A program made the translations under genes and the position numbers. This document shows positions 32,828 through 41,180 of a DNA stretch of 41,180 bases, one piece after another. The DNA comes from JAYRGC01 sp041908065. Its GTDB lineage: Bacteria; Pseudomonadota; Alphaproteobacteria; UBA9219. The stretch is from positions 1-41,180 of the forward strand of contig JAYRGC010000021.1 in NCBI GenBank assembly GCA_041908065.1, given 5' to 3'. Each line of letters opens with the position of its first letter. Positions within the stretch are counted from its first letter, which is position 1. A model generated the notes under the pieces. That model saw nothing but the letters and a program-made list of their open reading frames with translations. It ran no database searches and had not been told where the DNA came from.

Positions 32828-33577
32828 TCATATGACTTTGGCTTCGTTACGCAACTTTTCGATCAGGGCGGAAACATCCGCAACCTTAACCCCTGATTTG
32901 CGCTGCGACGGTTCGGAAACCTTCAATACCTTCAGATTGACCTTAAGATCGACGCCCATTTGCACGGCGGACATTTCCTCTATCGGCTTTTTCTTGGCCT
33001 TCATAATGTTGGGCAACGAGGCGTAGCGCGGCTGGTTCAAGCGCAAATCGGCGGTAATTACCGCCGGAAGTTTGACCGCCAGAGTCTCCATCCCACCGTC
33101 GGTTTCGCGGGTGACCTTGACCGAACCGTCAGTCACTTCGACCTTAGAGGCGAATGCCCCCTGCGGCCACCCCAACAGAGCGGCCAACATTTGTCCGGTC
33201 TGGTTGCAATCGTCGTCTATGGACTGCTTGCCTATCATGGCGATGTCCGGCTTTTCCTTTTCGACCACCACCTTCAACAGGCGGGCAATCGACAAAGGCT
33301 GCAAATCCTCGTCGCACGCGACGTGGATGGCGCGATCCGCGCCCATGGCCATGGCCGTGCGTAAAACGTCCTGCGCTTGCTGTGGACCGACCGACACGGC
33401 CACAACCTCCTGCGCCACGCCCTTTTCCTTGAGCCTGACGGCCTCTTCGACGGCGATTTCATCGAAGGGGTTCATCCCCATGCGGACGCCGGTCAAATCC
33501 ACGCCGCTTTGATCCGCCTTGACCTTCACCCTCGCGTTGTAATCGATGACGCGCTTTACGCTCACAAGAACTTTCAT
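32828..33577 (-). CDS. etfB: Electron transfer flavoprotein beta subunit
   Basis: The beta subunit (249 residues) of ETF, which binds AMP and docks to partner dehydrogenases. It has the N-terminal MKVLVSVKRVIDYN, the NPFDEIAVEEAVRLKE segment, GKQSIDDDCNQTGQMLAALLGWPQ, and the ETF-beta signature with the recognition loop (ADLRLNQPRYASLPNIMKAK). A good ribosome binding site (GAGGAT, six bases before ATG) is present. It is the first gene of the etfBA pair. The ETF-quinone oxidoreductase gene and 3-hydroxybutyryl-CoA dehydrogenase, common neighbours, are not in the window. Confidence 0.97.
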   Translation of the reverse strand: MKVLVSVKRVIDYNARVKVKADQSGVDLTGVRMGMNPFDEIAVEEAVRLKEKGVAQEVVAVSVGPQQAQDVLRTAMAMGADRAIHVACDEDLQPLSIARLLKVVVEKEKPDIAMIGKQSIDDDCNQTGQMLAALLGWPQGAFASKVEVTDGSVKVTRETDGGMETLAVKLPAVITADLRLNQPRYASLPNIMKAKKKPIEEMSAVQMGVDLKVNLKVLKVSEPSQRKSGVKVADVSALIEKLRNEAKVI

Positions 33578-33628
33578 GTAGCTATCCTCAAGTGTTTAAA
33601 GATCCGCCGCGAAAATATTCCAATTCGG

Positions 33629-34744
33629 TTAAGAAATGGTAACGCAGTCCACGCCCACAGCGTCGGCCACGGATTTAAAGCCGTCGCGGCTCAACAGCAA
33701 AGCCAATTCGCGCTTGATTTTCCGCGCCACGAGGGGCCCTTCGTACACCAACGAAGTGTAGATCTGCACCATCGAAGCTCCGGCGCGGATCTTGCGGTAA
33801 GCGTCCTCGCCCGAGCTTATTCCGCCGCATCCTATTATCGGCAACGTCCCTCCGGCCAAGCGATACGTCATCGCCAAGACTCTATTAGACATCTCGAACA
33901 AGGGCTTGCCGGATAAACCGCCAACCTCCTTTTGCAAATGCATCGGCACGACTTCGGGGCGGGATATGGTGGTATTGGAAACGATGATTCCGTGAACCCC
34001 GCTCGACAACGCCACGGCAACTATATCGCGCAACGCGTCCTCGGTCAGATCCGGGGCTATCTTCACCAAAACCGGAACGCTCGGAGCATGTTCGTTGCGC
34101 GCCGCCATCACGCGGGAAAGCAACCGCTCCATCCTCTCCCGCCCCTGCAAATCGCGCAGCCCGGGGGTGTTGGGCGACGACACGTTGACGACGACGAAAT
34201 CGGCGTAAGGAGCGGCCTTGGCCAGTCCGGCGACGTAGTCGTCAGCATCGTCGACGGTGTCCTTGTTCTTGCCCAAGTTCACGCCCACCCAACCCGAAGG
34301 ATTGGGGTTTTTTTCCCGCCAAGCCTTAAGGCGTTCGACGAACACGTCGACGCCGACGCTGTTAAAGCCGAAGCGGTTTATCAGCCCTTTGGCCTCCTCG
34401 ACGCGGAACATGCGCGGGCGCGGATTGCCGGGCTGGGGGCGCGGAGTGACCGACCCCAGCTCTATCGCGCCGAACCCCAGCCGCAACAGTCCGTCCATCG
34501 CCTCGGCCTGCTTGTCCAGACCCGCGGCCAGCATGACGGGATTGGAGAAATCAAGGCCGAAAAGCGTAGTACGCAAAGACGGAGCGTCTTCTTCCCTCGC
34601 ATCCGGCCCCAGCCCCATCTTCAACATCCTTATCCCCAGCTCGTGCGCCTTCTCGGGATCCATCATGAAGAGGAAGTTACGCATCAACGGATAGGGATCG
34701 AAATTTCCCAACCTCTCGCACACATCCCATACGTTGATCGGCAT
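33629..34744 (-). CDS. pyrD: Dihydroorotate dehydrogenase (quinone), class 2
   Basis: The membrane-associated enzyme of pyrimidine synthesis that oxidises dihydroorotate to orotate with a quinone acceptor; 371 residues. The class 2 N-terminal helix (about 20-45, LMRNFLFMMDPEKAHELGIRM... in part) marks the quinone-using type. FMN and substrate residues lie in AAGLDKQAEAM, GSVTPRPQPGNPRPR, NRFGFNSVGVD and VNLGKNKDT. The catalytic serine is in NVSSPNTPGL (Ser189/190). VSNTTISRP, GGLSGKPL and CGGISSGEDA follow. The start at 34744 has AAAGGA six bases upstream. A family A element separates it from the SDR gene upstream. Confidence 0.97.
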   Translation of the reverse strand: MPINVWDVCERLGNFDPYPLMRNFLFMMDPEKAHELGIRMLKMGLGPDAREEDAPSLRTTLFGLDFSNPVMLAAGLDKQAEAMDGLLRLGFGAIELGSVTPRPQPGNPRPRMFRVEEAKGLINRFGFNSVGVDVFVERLKAWREKNPNPSGWVGVNLGKNKDTVDDADDYVAGLAKAAPYADFVVVNVSSPNTPGLRDLQGRERMERLLSRVMAARNEHAPSVPVLVKIAPDLTEDALRDIVAVALSSGVHGIIVSNTTISRPEVVPMHLQKEVGGLSGKPLFEMSNRVLAMTYRLAGGTLPIIGCGGISSGEDAYRKIRAGASMVQIYTSLVYEGPLVARKIKRELALLLSRDGFKSVADAVGVDCVTIS

Positions 34745-34796
34745 AAGTTTTCCTTTCTTGCGCGACGCGCCATCAAGCAAAATCCGCATTGCACTG

Positions 34797-34905
34797 CTCT
34801 CTATCCACAAGCGCGGTCTGTTCCTCCCCCTAAGAAGGGGGAGGAACAGACCGCGATTACCGAAAGAGCGATTCTTTAATCCACCACCGATTTTGCCTAG
34901 CTTCC
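34797..34905 (+). repeat. Family A element, left end eroded
   Basis: The central hairpin has perfect 20-bp arms, 34812-34831 and 34836-34855, with loop AAGA. The right flank (GATTACCGAAAGAGCGATTC) and a diverged right terminus (CCACCACCGATTTTGCC) follow. The left flank matches 17247-17261 only over its last 15 bases or so; further left the similarity is lost. It lies between pyrD and the SDR gene, both on the minus strand. Confidence 0.8.
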
Positions 34906-34925
34906 CATTAAATCAGAACAGGCTC

Positions 34926-35663
34926 TCAACGCGAACAACCGACTCCCCCGTCCAACGGCAATATTGTTCCTATAAGCGATTCCGTTTCAATCAAAAACCT
35001 CGCCGCCTTTCCAACATGTTGGGGTGACACCGGCTTCCCTAACGGTGTGGCCGCGGCCATTCTGGCGAAATTCTCAGGCGTCTGGTTGCGGCTGGGCAAA
35101 ACCGCGCCCAACGCCACTCCATTCACCCGCACCAGCGGAGCCATGCGCCGCGCCATCGCCAGAGTCTCCTCCGCCAAACGACGCTTGCTCTCCCAATATA
35201 CGCTGAAATCCTGCGGCGGCGGCACGCTGTCCAAGATGTTCACCACCGCCCCGCCGCGCTTGCCTTCGCCAGCCACGACATGGGCGTAAAGCGTCTCGGC
35301 CAAACGGACGGGGGCGTGAAAGTTTACCCGCAAGTGCTGGCCGTTGGCGTCCTCGGCGTCGCGCTCGAATATCGCGGCGTTGTTGACGATCGCCGACAGG
35401 TCGCCGGAAGTCTTTTCGACAGCTTCCTGCATCATGCGATCGATCGCCTTTTCGTCGCTGAAGTTGGCCTTGACCGCGAAAGCCGCGCCGCCGTTGTCGA
35501 CTATCCGCTCGACCAGCTCCAGAGCCTCGTCGACGTGGCTGCGATAGTGGGCGACAACTCCCCAGCCCGCCGCCGCCATCTCCAGCGCGATAGCCCTGCC
35601 AATTCTCCGCGCCGCGCCCGTGATCAGCACCCATTTAAGCGACGCATCAGTAATTCCGTTCAT
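34926..35663 (-). CDS. Short-chain dehydrogenase/reductase, pteridine reductase (FolM)-like
   Basis: A 245-residue NAD(P)H-dependent SDR. The cofactor loop is TGAARRIGRAIAL, with an RR pair and HYRS later that suggest NADPH preference, followed by the NNAA motif (IVNNAAIF). The active site is S (ILDSVPP) and Y-x3-K (YWESK). The overall wording (TGAARRIG, AHYRSHVDEALELV, LPLDGG) is that of FolM/pteridine-reductase-like proteins, which can reduce dihydromonapterin or dihydrofolate; this is by resemblance only. The start at 35663 has GAGG nine bases upstream; a TTG five codons earlier is unlikely. It is divergent from hom. Confidence 0.8.
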   Translation of the reverse strand: MNGITDASLKWVLITGAARRIGRAIALEMAAAGWGVVAHYRSHVDEALELVERIVDNGGAAFAVKANFSDEKAIDRMMQEAVEKTSGDLSAIVNNAAIFERDAEDANGQHLRVNFHAPVRLAETLYAHVVAGEGKRGGAVVNILDSVPPPQDFSVYWESKRRLAEETLAMARRMAPLVRVNGVALGAVLPSRNQTPENFARMAAATPLGKPVSPQHVGKAARFLIETESLIGTILPLDGGVGCSR

Positions 35664-35749
35664 AAAACCCGCCCTCAAACCTATTTGCCTCGCCGCGCCA
35701 AAAGCGATACGCTCGCCCCCGACGCTTATACAACATGAAGGGGCGATAC

Positions 35750-37060
35750 ATGCCTAAAAAAACTAACGACGCTCTACGCATAGGCATGGCAGGAATCGGA
35801 ACCGTGGGAGCTGCGGTAGCCCGCCTGTTGCGCTCCAACCGCGACGCCATAGCCGATCGCGCCGGACGCCCAATAGAGATAACCGCCGTGGCGGCGCGCG
35901 ACAAAACCAAGCGGCGCGATTGCGATCTGTCCGGCGCGCGCTGGTGCGACGATCCGTCGGAGCTTGCGACCGCCTCCGACGTCGACGTGGTGGTAGAATT
36001 GATGGGAGGAGCGCAGGGCTCGGCTTTCGAATTGTGCAAAGCCGCGTTGGCCTGCGGACGTCCGGTGGCTACTGCCAACAAAGCTCTTCTGGCCGCGCAC
36101 GGAATAGCGTTGGCCGCGCTCGCCGAAGGCAACCGGACTCCGTTGATGTTCGAGGCGGCGGTGGCGGGCGGCATCCCCGTGATCAAAACGGTCAGAGAAT
36201 CCTTAGCCGGAAACCGCATCTCCTGCGCGCAAGGCATACTCAACGGGACCTGCAACTACATACTTTCCCGCATGTTCGCCGAAGGGCTGGACTTCGCGAC
36301 GGTTTTAGCCGACGCGCAAAAACTGGGATACGCCGAATCCGATCCCGCCGCCGACGTCGACGGCCACGACACGGCGCACAAGCTGGCGATCTTGGCGGCC
36401 TTGGCTTTCGGAACCGCGCCGGACGTGAAAAGCATAGCTCTGGACGGAATCCGCCGCGTCTCCCCGCTCGATCTGCGCTTCGCCGCCGAAATGGGCTATC
36501 GCGTCAAGCTGATAGGTTCGGCTCGGCTGACCGAAAACGGCTTGGAACAGCGGGTGGGGCCTTGCCTCGTGCCGCTTTCCTCGCCCTTGGCCTCCGTGGA
36601 CGGATCGTTGAACGCGGTCACGCTGCGCGGCGACGCCGTGGGCGAAATCGCCCTGTCGGGACGCGGCGCGGGCGGAGATCCCACCGCCAGCGCGGTCGTG
36701 GCGGATCTGATAGACATCGCCCGCGGACGCGCTCCGCTGCCGTTTTCGGTTCCATCCGACCGCCTCAAAATCCGCGCGGCGACTCCGCCGGAAAAACGAA
36801 CCGGCTGCTGGTATATCCGCCTGCAAGTATCCGACAAGCCCGGGGTGGTGGCGGACGTTTCGGCAATTCTTCGCGACGAGAACATCTCGATCGAATCCTT
36901 GCTGCAACACGGACGCTCGCCCACGGATTCGGTTCCGGTCGTCTTGGCCACCCACGAAACCGACGAAGCGGCCATGGCCAAGGCCATCGGCAAAATCTCC
37001 GCATTGCCTGCGGTAAAGGAATCGCCCTGCCGCATGAGGATCGAAACCGAGACTATTTAG
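35750..37060 (+). CDS. hom: Homoserine dehydrogenase
   Basis: The enzyme (436 residues) that reduces aspartate semialdehyde to homoserine, on the way to threonine, methionine and isoleucine. The nucleotide fold has G15-x-G17-x2-G20. The catalytic region has AVAGGIPVIKTVRESL, GILNGTCNYILSRM and ADVDGHDTAHKLAIL with K211. The C-terminal ACT domain (about 348-436, LQVSDKPGVVADVSAILRDE in part) is the threonine-feedback module. The start at 35750 has AAGGGG six bases upstream; an ATG at 35735 is less likely. It is monofunctional, not fused to aspartokinase. It ends 16 bases before the convergent slt stop. Confidence 0.97.
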   Translation: MPKKTNDALRIGMAGIGTVGAAVARLLRSNRDAIADRAGRPIEITAVAARDKTKRRDCDLSGARWCDDPSELATASDVDVVVELMGGAQGSAFELCKAALACGRPVATANKALLAAHGIALAALAEGNRTPLMFEAAVAGGIPVIKTVRESLAGNRISCAQGILNGTCNYILSRMFAEGLDFATVLADAQKLGYAESDPAADVDGHDTAHKLAILAALAFGTAPDVKSIALDGIRRVSPLDLRFAAEMGYRVKLIGSARLTENGLEQRVGPCLVPLSSPLASVDGSLNAVTLRGDAVGEIALSGRGAGGDPTASAVVADLIDIARGRAPLPFSVPSDRLKIRAATPPEKRTGCWYIRLQVSDKPGVVADVSAILRDENISIESLLQHGRSPTDSVPVVLATHETDEAAMAKAIGKISALPAVKESPCRMRIETETI

Positions 37061-37076
37061 CCTGTCGATAATCCCG

Positions 37077-39161
37077 TTATCTTCGCAAGTCCTGCGCGAT
37101 GGAAAGAGCGGTTTGTCCTCCGTTCAGACGAGCGCGGTAGACTTGGAGATTTTCCAAGATGCGCTGGACATAGTTACGGGTTTCATAAATCGGCATCAGC
37201 TCGATCCAATCGACCGGATCCACCCCGCTTTTGCGGGGATCGCCGAACAAGTCTATCCATTCCCGAGCGCGGCGAGGTCCGGCGTTATATCCGGCCAAGG
37301 CGAGAACATAGGAACCGCCGAACTGATCCAGTTGATCCTGCATGAACTTGGTTCCAAGGCGGAGATTATAAGCGGGATCCGTCAAGTCCTGCGGCCTATA
37401 GGAAACCCCCAGCTTGGCCGCCACGCCTCTGGCCGTCGCGGGCATAAGCTGCATCAAGCCGCGCGCCCCGACGGGGCTTCCGGCATCGGGATTGAACAGG
37501 CTTTCTTGACGGATTATCGCATGGGTAAAGGCCGGATCGGGCGGCGAAGGCACGTTGATGTCCAAAAGCGGGAACGCTCCGGCGGCCAGAACCATGTTCT
37601 TCTGATTGGCCGCCTTGGCGGCGTTTATCGCCCAATCCGCCCGCCCCAGTTGATAGGCCAGCTCCATGAGCATGGCGAACTCCACGCGCTGGGAGGAAAG
37701 ATCCAGCGCGGCCTTGAAGAACGAATTGGCGCGATCCACCTGCCCGATACGATAAAGGCGATCTATCGCCTGCACGATCCCCCGCGAGGCGAACTGGGCG
37801 CGGACGCCTTCCGGTATCGGCGGATCGGGGTTGGCGGTTATCGTGGGATTTTCGTAAAGGCGGGCGATAGCCAACTGCCCGTAAAACGTAAGGTTCAAGA
37901 CCGCCGCGGATTCATAGCTGCGTTGCGCCTCGTTGTTGCGGCGCAGTTCCTCCAAGGCGCGCGCGCGCCAATAGTGTCCGCGAGAACGCGACACCGGAGT
38001 GGCGGCCTGTTCCAGCATGGCGTCGAAGTGCTTGAGCGCGCGTTCGGGCTTATGAAGCTTGCGAAGCGACAACCATCCCGCCATGAACTCGGATTGCAGG
38101 AAATCGAACCCCTTGTCCAATCCGTGGTTGGCCACCAGCCGATAGGCCAAAGCGTAATCGTGTTTTTCCATGGCGCGACGCGCCAACAGATTGCGTTCGT
38201 CCCACCATTCCTCTGGCTTTCCGGAATCTTGCGTGGAGCGCAGCAACAGCGCGATAGCTTTGTCGTCGCGTCCAGCCTTGCGATGCCATCTGGCGAGCGC
38301 GAAAATAAGCCCGGGATCGCTTTGCAAATTAGCCGGAACCTTCCGCGCCAATTCCTCGGGGCTTTCCTGACGCCTGACCGCCTTCTTTTTCTTAGGCTTT
38401 TCCTTTCCGGAGCGTTTGCCCTTGGCCAAATCTTTTTTAGCCGGTTTTTCTTCTTCCGCTTGAACGACAGGTTGAGGATTGCCCGCCAAAGCCAACCGCG
38501 CTTCGGCCAACGCCCTTTCGCCGGAGCCGAGCAATCCGTACATGTCGCGAGCGGCTGAGGCTTCGTTGTCCCACAGCAAACGATCCAACCTCGCCCTATG
38601 ATCCGCCACGGACAGCGTGGAACGGAAGCGGGCTAAGAACGCGGCTTTTTCGTCGGCGGAAAATTTAGATTTTATCCATTTATTCTTCACGACTTCCGCA
38701 GCCTTGGCAGAATTTCCGCTGGATGTAAGAGCGTTAACGTAACGGTAAAATCCGGCCATCGTCGTAGGAGGAAATTCGGAGAACCACTCCACGACCTCCT
38801 GCGAGGAATAATTGGCGGGTATCTTTTGCTCGGCGATCATCACCACGCCGGAAAGCCTAGGCCATCCCCGATGATCGGAGATGAAATTCGCCAGTTCGTC
38901 GAAGCTGTAGCCGTTGCCCGGGCGAGCCATCAGATCCAAACGCAAAACGTCGCTTAGTATCGCGTCATAGCCGCGATTGGCCGCGCTTGCAGCTTCTTGG
39001 TACTGCTTGTCGTCTAGTGCCGAAAAGGCTTGGCGATAATCAGGGAAATCCCTCCGCATTTCGGCGCGCAGGGAACCTTGAGGAACCGCTATGGCTACGG
39101 CCAACGCCAAGGCAACCGCTATGGACAGGCGCGGAAAAAGGGATTTCAGGCGTTGTCGCAT
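37077..39161 (-). CDS. slt: Soluble lytic murein transglycosylase (Slt type)
   Basis: A periplasmic enzyme (694 residues) that cleaves peptidoglycan to 1,6-anhydromuropeptides. A signal peptide (about 1-33) is followed by a long helical superhelix (about 40-520) with TPR-like repeats and a C-terminal SLT domain (about 540-690). The catalytic E553 sits in IIRQESLFNPDAGSPVGARG, followed by LMQLMPATA, LALAGYNAGPRRAREW and YETRNYVQRIL. Between the helical parts (about 233-263) lies a Lys/Arg/Glu-rich insert (KEKPKKKK core). The start has GGAGGAG nine bases upstream; a GTG nine codons earlier is less likely. Confidence 0.94.
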   Translation of the reverse strand: MRQRLKSLFPRLSIAVALALAVAIAVPQGSLRAEMRRDFPDYRQAFSALDDKQYQEAASAANRGYDAILSDVLRLDLMARPGNGYSFDELANFISDHRGWPRLSGVVMIAEQKIPANYSSQEVVEWFSEFPPTTMAGFYRYVNALTSSGNSAKAAEVVKNKWIKSKFSADEKAAFLARFRSTLSVADHRARLDRLLWDNEASAARDMYGLLGSGERALAEARLALAGNPQPVVQAEEEKPAKKDLAKGKRSGKEKPKKKKAVRRQESPEELARKVPANLQSDPGLIFALARWHRKAGRDDKAIALLLRSTQDSGKPEEWWDERNLLARRAMEKHDYALAYRLVANHGLDKGFDFLQSEFMAGWLSLRKLHKPERALKHFDAMLEQAATPVSRSRGHYWRARALEELRRNNEAQRSYESAAVLNLTFYGQLAIARLYENPTITANPDPPIPEGVRAQFASRGIVQAIDRLYRIGQVDRANSFFKAALDLSSQRVEFAMLMELAYQLGRADWAINAAKAANQKNMVLAAGAFPLLDINVPSPPDPAFTHAIIRQESLFNPDAGSPVGARGLMQLMPATARGVAAKLGVSYRPQDLTDPAYNLRLGTKFMQDQLDQFGGSYVLALAGYNAGPRRAREWIDLFGDPRKSGVDPVDWIELMPIYETRNYVQRILENLQVYRARLNGGQTALSIAQDLRR

Positions 39162-39287
39162 CCGTTCGCTCTCCTCCCCGTTGACCACGAAACCGCATTA
39201 ACCGGATTAATTGATTCATGTGCGGAATGCAATCGGTCTATCCGAATACCGCCAAAGGCCGTTGTTGACAGATCAACAGCCAAAAGC

Positions 39288-39346
39288 TGTCATTGCGAGC
39301 CGCCCCTTGGCGGCGAAGCAATCCAGTGCCACAGGCGAGAATGACC
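39288..39346 (+). repeat. Family B element, internally deleted copy
   Basis: It starts with the family B terminus TGTCATTGCGAGC, continues CGCCCCTTGGCGGCGAAGCA and ATCCAGTGCCACAGG, then jumps to a diverged opposite end (GAGAATGAC), giving about 59 bp in place of 127. The rest of the 39162-39387 gap shows nothing recognisable except a short GGCC-rich hairpin near 39251-39290. Confidence 0.7.
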
Positions 39347-39387
39347 GCCTTTTGACTAACCATCCCGCGCAAGTGTAAATAATCCCC

Positions 39388-41028
39388 ATGCCTATATCCG
39401 AAAGCCAAAAACCGTTTCCGTTTTTCCCGCCCTCCGGATCGGGAGGAAGAGGAATAGCTTGGGCTTTCATATCGCTGTTTCCCTTCGCCATCGGAGTGTT
39501 GGCCTTGTTCTTAGGACAAGACGCCAACTGGGATCTGCGGAACTATCACTGGTACAACGCTTGGGCCTTCGTCAATGGAAGGTATCTGATCGACCTTTTG
39601 CCTTCGCAAACCCCTTTCTTTTACAACCCAACGCTCGACGTGCCGTTTTATCTGCTGGCCTCGCGTTTCTCCGCCACCTTCTCGGCTTTCGCCTTAGGAA
39701 CCGCGCAAGGATTGAACTTCGTCCTGCTGTTCATGCTGGCGCATTCCGCTCTGCGCGTGCCCAACCCGCGCAACAAGGTTTTGGCTTGCGCCGCCATAGC
39801 CGCGCTGGGAATGCTGGGCGGCGGCGGGATCGCGCAAATCGGCACTACTTTTTACGACAACATAACCAGCCTCGGGCTATTCCTGTCGGCGTTGTTGGTC
39901 ATCGCCAATTTTCACGCGCTGATGGAGGGCAGGCTGCCCAAGGCGGCGGCATTGGCGGTCATGTGCGGTCTTCCCGCCGGAGCGATGATGGGGTTGAAAC
40001 TCCCCTCGGTCGTGTTCTCGGTCGGACTGTGCGGAGCTTTATTGCTGGTCGCCGGTTCTCCGGCGCGACGGATCTTCGCGGCGTTCTGCTTCGGCTTGGG
40101 CGTGATGATCGGATTGGCTTTGTCGCTGGGGCATTGGTCAATTTTCCTTTACGACAATTTCGGCAGTCCTCTGTTCCCTTATTTCAACGGATTGTTCGGT
40201 TCTCCTTTGGCCCCGCCGTCGAGCGCGCGCGACACCCAGTTCATTCCCCATTCGTTGCCTGACGCTCTGGCGTTTCCGTTCCTTTTCGCCCACAACCCCA
40301 AGCTGGTAGGGGAAATCGCATGGAGCGACATCCGCATTCCCCTGCTTTACTTGTTGTTGCCGCTGGCCGTGGCCTTGCGTACGGCCTTCGGTCGCAACCC
40401 CAATCCCGCAAACCGCCTGTCCCCGTCCATAGCCAGCCGTTACCTGTTGTGGACGGGAGCCGTTTCCTATTTTGCTTGGCTGCCGCTGTTTTCCATCTAT
40501 CGCTATTTGATACCGCTGGAGATGCTGGCTCCTTTGTTGATAGTTCTGGCCGTGGGAATGCTGCCTATGGCCGTCCGCACCCGCGCTTTGCTGGCGGCCT
40601 TCATGCTGGTAGCGGTGGCCGTGTCCGTCCGCGCCGGAGACTGGGGGCGATTGCCGCAATGGTTGGATAAATCGGTCAAGGCCGACGTCCCCGCCATCGC
40701 CGACCCCGCCAAGACAATGGTTTTGCTGGCCGGTTTCGAGCCTTATTCCCACGTTCTAAGCTCGTTTCCCGCCGAGGCGGTCTTCGTTCGCATCCAAAGC
40801 AATTTCTCCAGCCCCGAAGAGGACAAGGGCATCAATAAATTGTTGCGGGAGCGCGTGGCCGCCCATGCCAAATCCGGCGGCAGGTTCATGTTGCTGGCTC
40901 CGGCGTGGCAGCGGGAGCTGACCGGAACGGCCTTGAAACGCCTTAACCTAGCCGTAGCGATCCCAACCTGCCGCAACGTTGAGGATTACCTCTATCCGAC
41001 CAAACTGGAATTGTGTGAAGCGAAGTGA
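39388..41028 (+). CDS. Polytopic membrane protein, possibly GT-C-type glycosyltransferase
   Basis: A 546-residue integral membrane protein with about 11 hydrophobic segments; I do not recognise a named family. After the first membrane segment (about 28-45) comes a periplasmic loop with acidic and aromatic residues (QDANWDLRNYHWYNAWAF). This recalls the first loop of GT-C glycosyltransferases, where an Asp near D50 is catalytic. A second loop has FDN-like FYDNITS and YDNFGSPLFPYFN. The C-terminal ~120 residues (about 430-546) look like a soluble periplasmic domain, with two late cysteines. No ribosome binding site is clear before ATG 39388. Neighbours give no clue. The GT-C idea is an inference from the loop pattern only. 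Confidence 0.6.
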   Translation: MPISESQKPFPFFPPSGSGGRGIAWAFISLFPFAIGVLALFLGQDANWDLRNYHWYNAWAFVNGRYLIDLLPSQTPFFYNPTLDVPFYLLASRFSATFSAFALGTAQGLNFVLLFMLAHSALRVPNPRNKVLACAAIAALGMLGGGGIAQIGTTFYDNITSLGLFLSALLVIANFHALMEGRLPKAAALAVMCGLPAGAMMGLKLPSVVFSVGLCGALLLVAGSPARRIFAAFCFGLGVMIGLALSLGHWSIFLYDNFGSPLFPYFNGLFGSPLAPPSSARDTQFIPHSLPDALAFPFLFAHNPKLVGEIAWSDIRIPLLYLLLPLAVALRTAFGRNPNPANRLSPSIASRYLLWTGAVSYFAWLPLFSIYRYLIPLEMLAPLLIVLAVGMLPMAVRTRALLAAFMLVAVAVSVRAGDWGRLPQWLDKSVKADVPAIADPAKTMVLLAGFEPYSHVLSSFPAEAVFVRIQSNFSSPEEDKGINKLLRERVAAHAKSGGRFMLLAPAWQRELTGTALKRLNLAVAIPTCRNVEDYLYPTKLELCEAK

Positions 41029-41040
41029 TACGGAAGGGAC

Positions 41041-41180
41041 TGTCATTGCGAGCCGCCCCCGGGCGGGGGCGCAAACCCCAGGGGTGGTGGCAAAAAAAAG
41101 GGGTTGTTGGCCCCCCCACGGGGGGGGCCCCCCAGCCCACAAACAACCAGGTGCGGGGGGCCAGACAGCCCGGGGGGGGG
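41041..41180. other. Family B start running into degraded, homopolymer-rich contig end
   Basis: It begins as family B (TGTCATTGCGAGCCGCCCC) but then becomes a series of G, C and A runs, for example eight A at 41092-41099 and long C and G tracts to the final base. The words GCAAACCCCAGGGG look like a corrupted GCAATCCAG. It most likely reflects base-calling or assembly failure at a contig edge in a repeat. No gene call is possible. Confidence 0.75.

Noticed and set aside
35920..37071. Plus-strand open frame (383 codons) overlapping hom in another frame
   Set aside because: Arg-rich out-of-frame translation of hom, no start signal and no family match.

Overview
The window is a gene-dense stretch of bacterial chromosome, moderately GC-rich, and reads as an alphaproteobacterium (Rhodospirillales-like at best; order not resolvable here). 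The pointers are a 180-kDa-class NAD-glutamate dehydrogenase, a PetP/LdtR-type MarR regulator and a PetR-type response regulator, a dusB-ntrY pair, a single LolC/E-type subunit next to lolD, divergent tpiA and ppiD, and a perfect CtrA-type TTAA-N7-TTAA site upstream of a Flp pilin gene. Nearly all genes are core housekeeping genes. I see no phage, plasmid, CRISPR, defence or biosynthetic cluster.

Layout. 0-3 kb: PetR-like regulator and two tandem Flp pilin genes (minus), then yraN and a SirB1-like gene (plus). 3-8.5 kb: giant NAD-GDH and a MutT-type Nudix gene. 8.5-12 kb (minus): tpiA, gyrB and a Trm112-like gene. 12-17.2 kb (plus): ppiD, overlapping PAP2 phosphatase, bioF, cnoX-like chaperedoxin. 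17.4-18.9 kb: dnaB (minus). 19-22.5 kb (plus): MarR regulator, lolC/E, lolD, trpA, tRNA-Tyr(GTA). 22.6-24.9 kb: dnaN-recF (minus), then tRNA-Lys(CTT) (plus). 25.2-34.7 kb, all minus: ntrY, dusB, pal, lptD, etfA, etfB, pyrD. Then a pteridine-reductase-like SDR (minus), hom (plus), a Slt lytic transglycosylase (minus) and a polytopic membrane protein (plus). The last ~100 bases are homopolymer-rich and look like a degraded contig end.

Functional themes are envelope biogenesis (PpiD, LolCE/LolD, Pal, LptD, Slt, PAP2), DNA replication and topology (DnaN, RecF, DnaB, GyrB), and central metabolism (GDH, TIM, ETF, PyrD, TrpA, BioF, homoserine dehydrogenase). Several genes stand apart from their usual operon partners: trpA without trpB, pal without tol genes, ntrY without ntrX/ntrBC, bioF alone, lptD without surA, and dnaN-recF without dnaA.

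The most unusual content is between the genes. Two families of dispersed, non-coding, terminal-inverted-repeat elements occupy most of the larger gaps. Family A is ~156 bp, with imperfect ~26-bp inverted ends and a central near-perfect hairpin. Family B is ~127 bp, with 12-bp inverted ends. Pieces of the two families abut each other at three places. They look like MITE- or REP-like elements and are my best candidates for something undescribed, together with the CtrA-type pilin promoter and the orphan ntrY.
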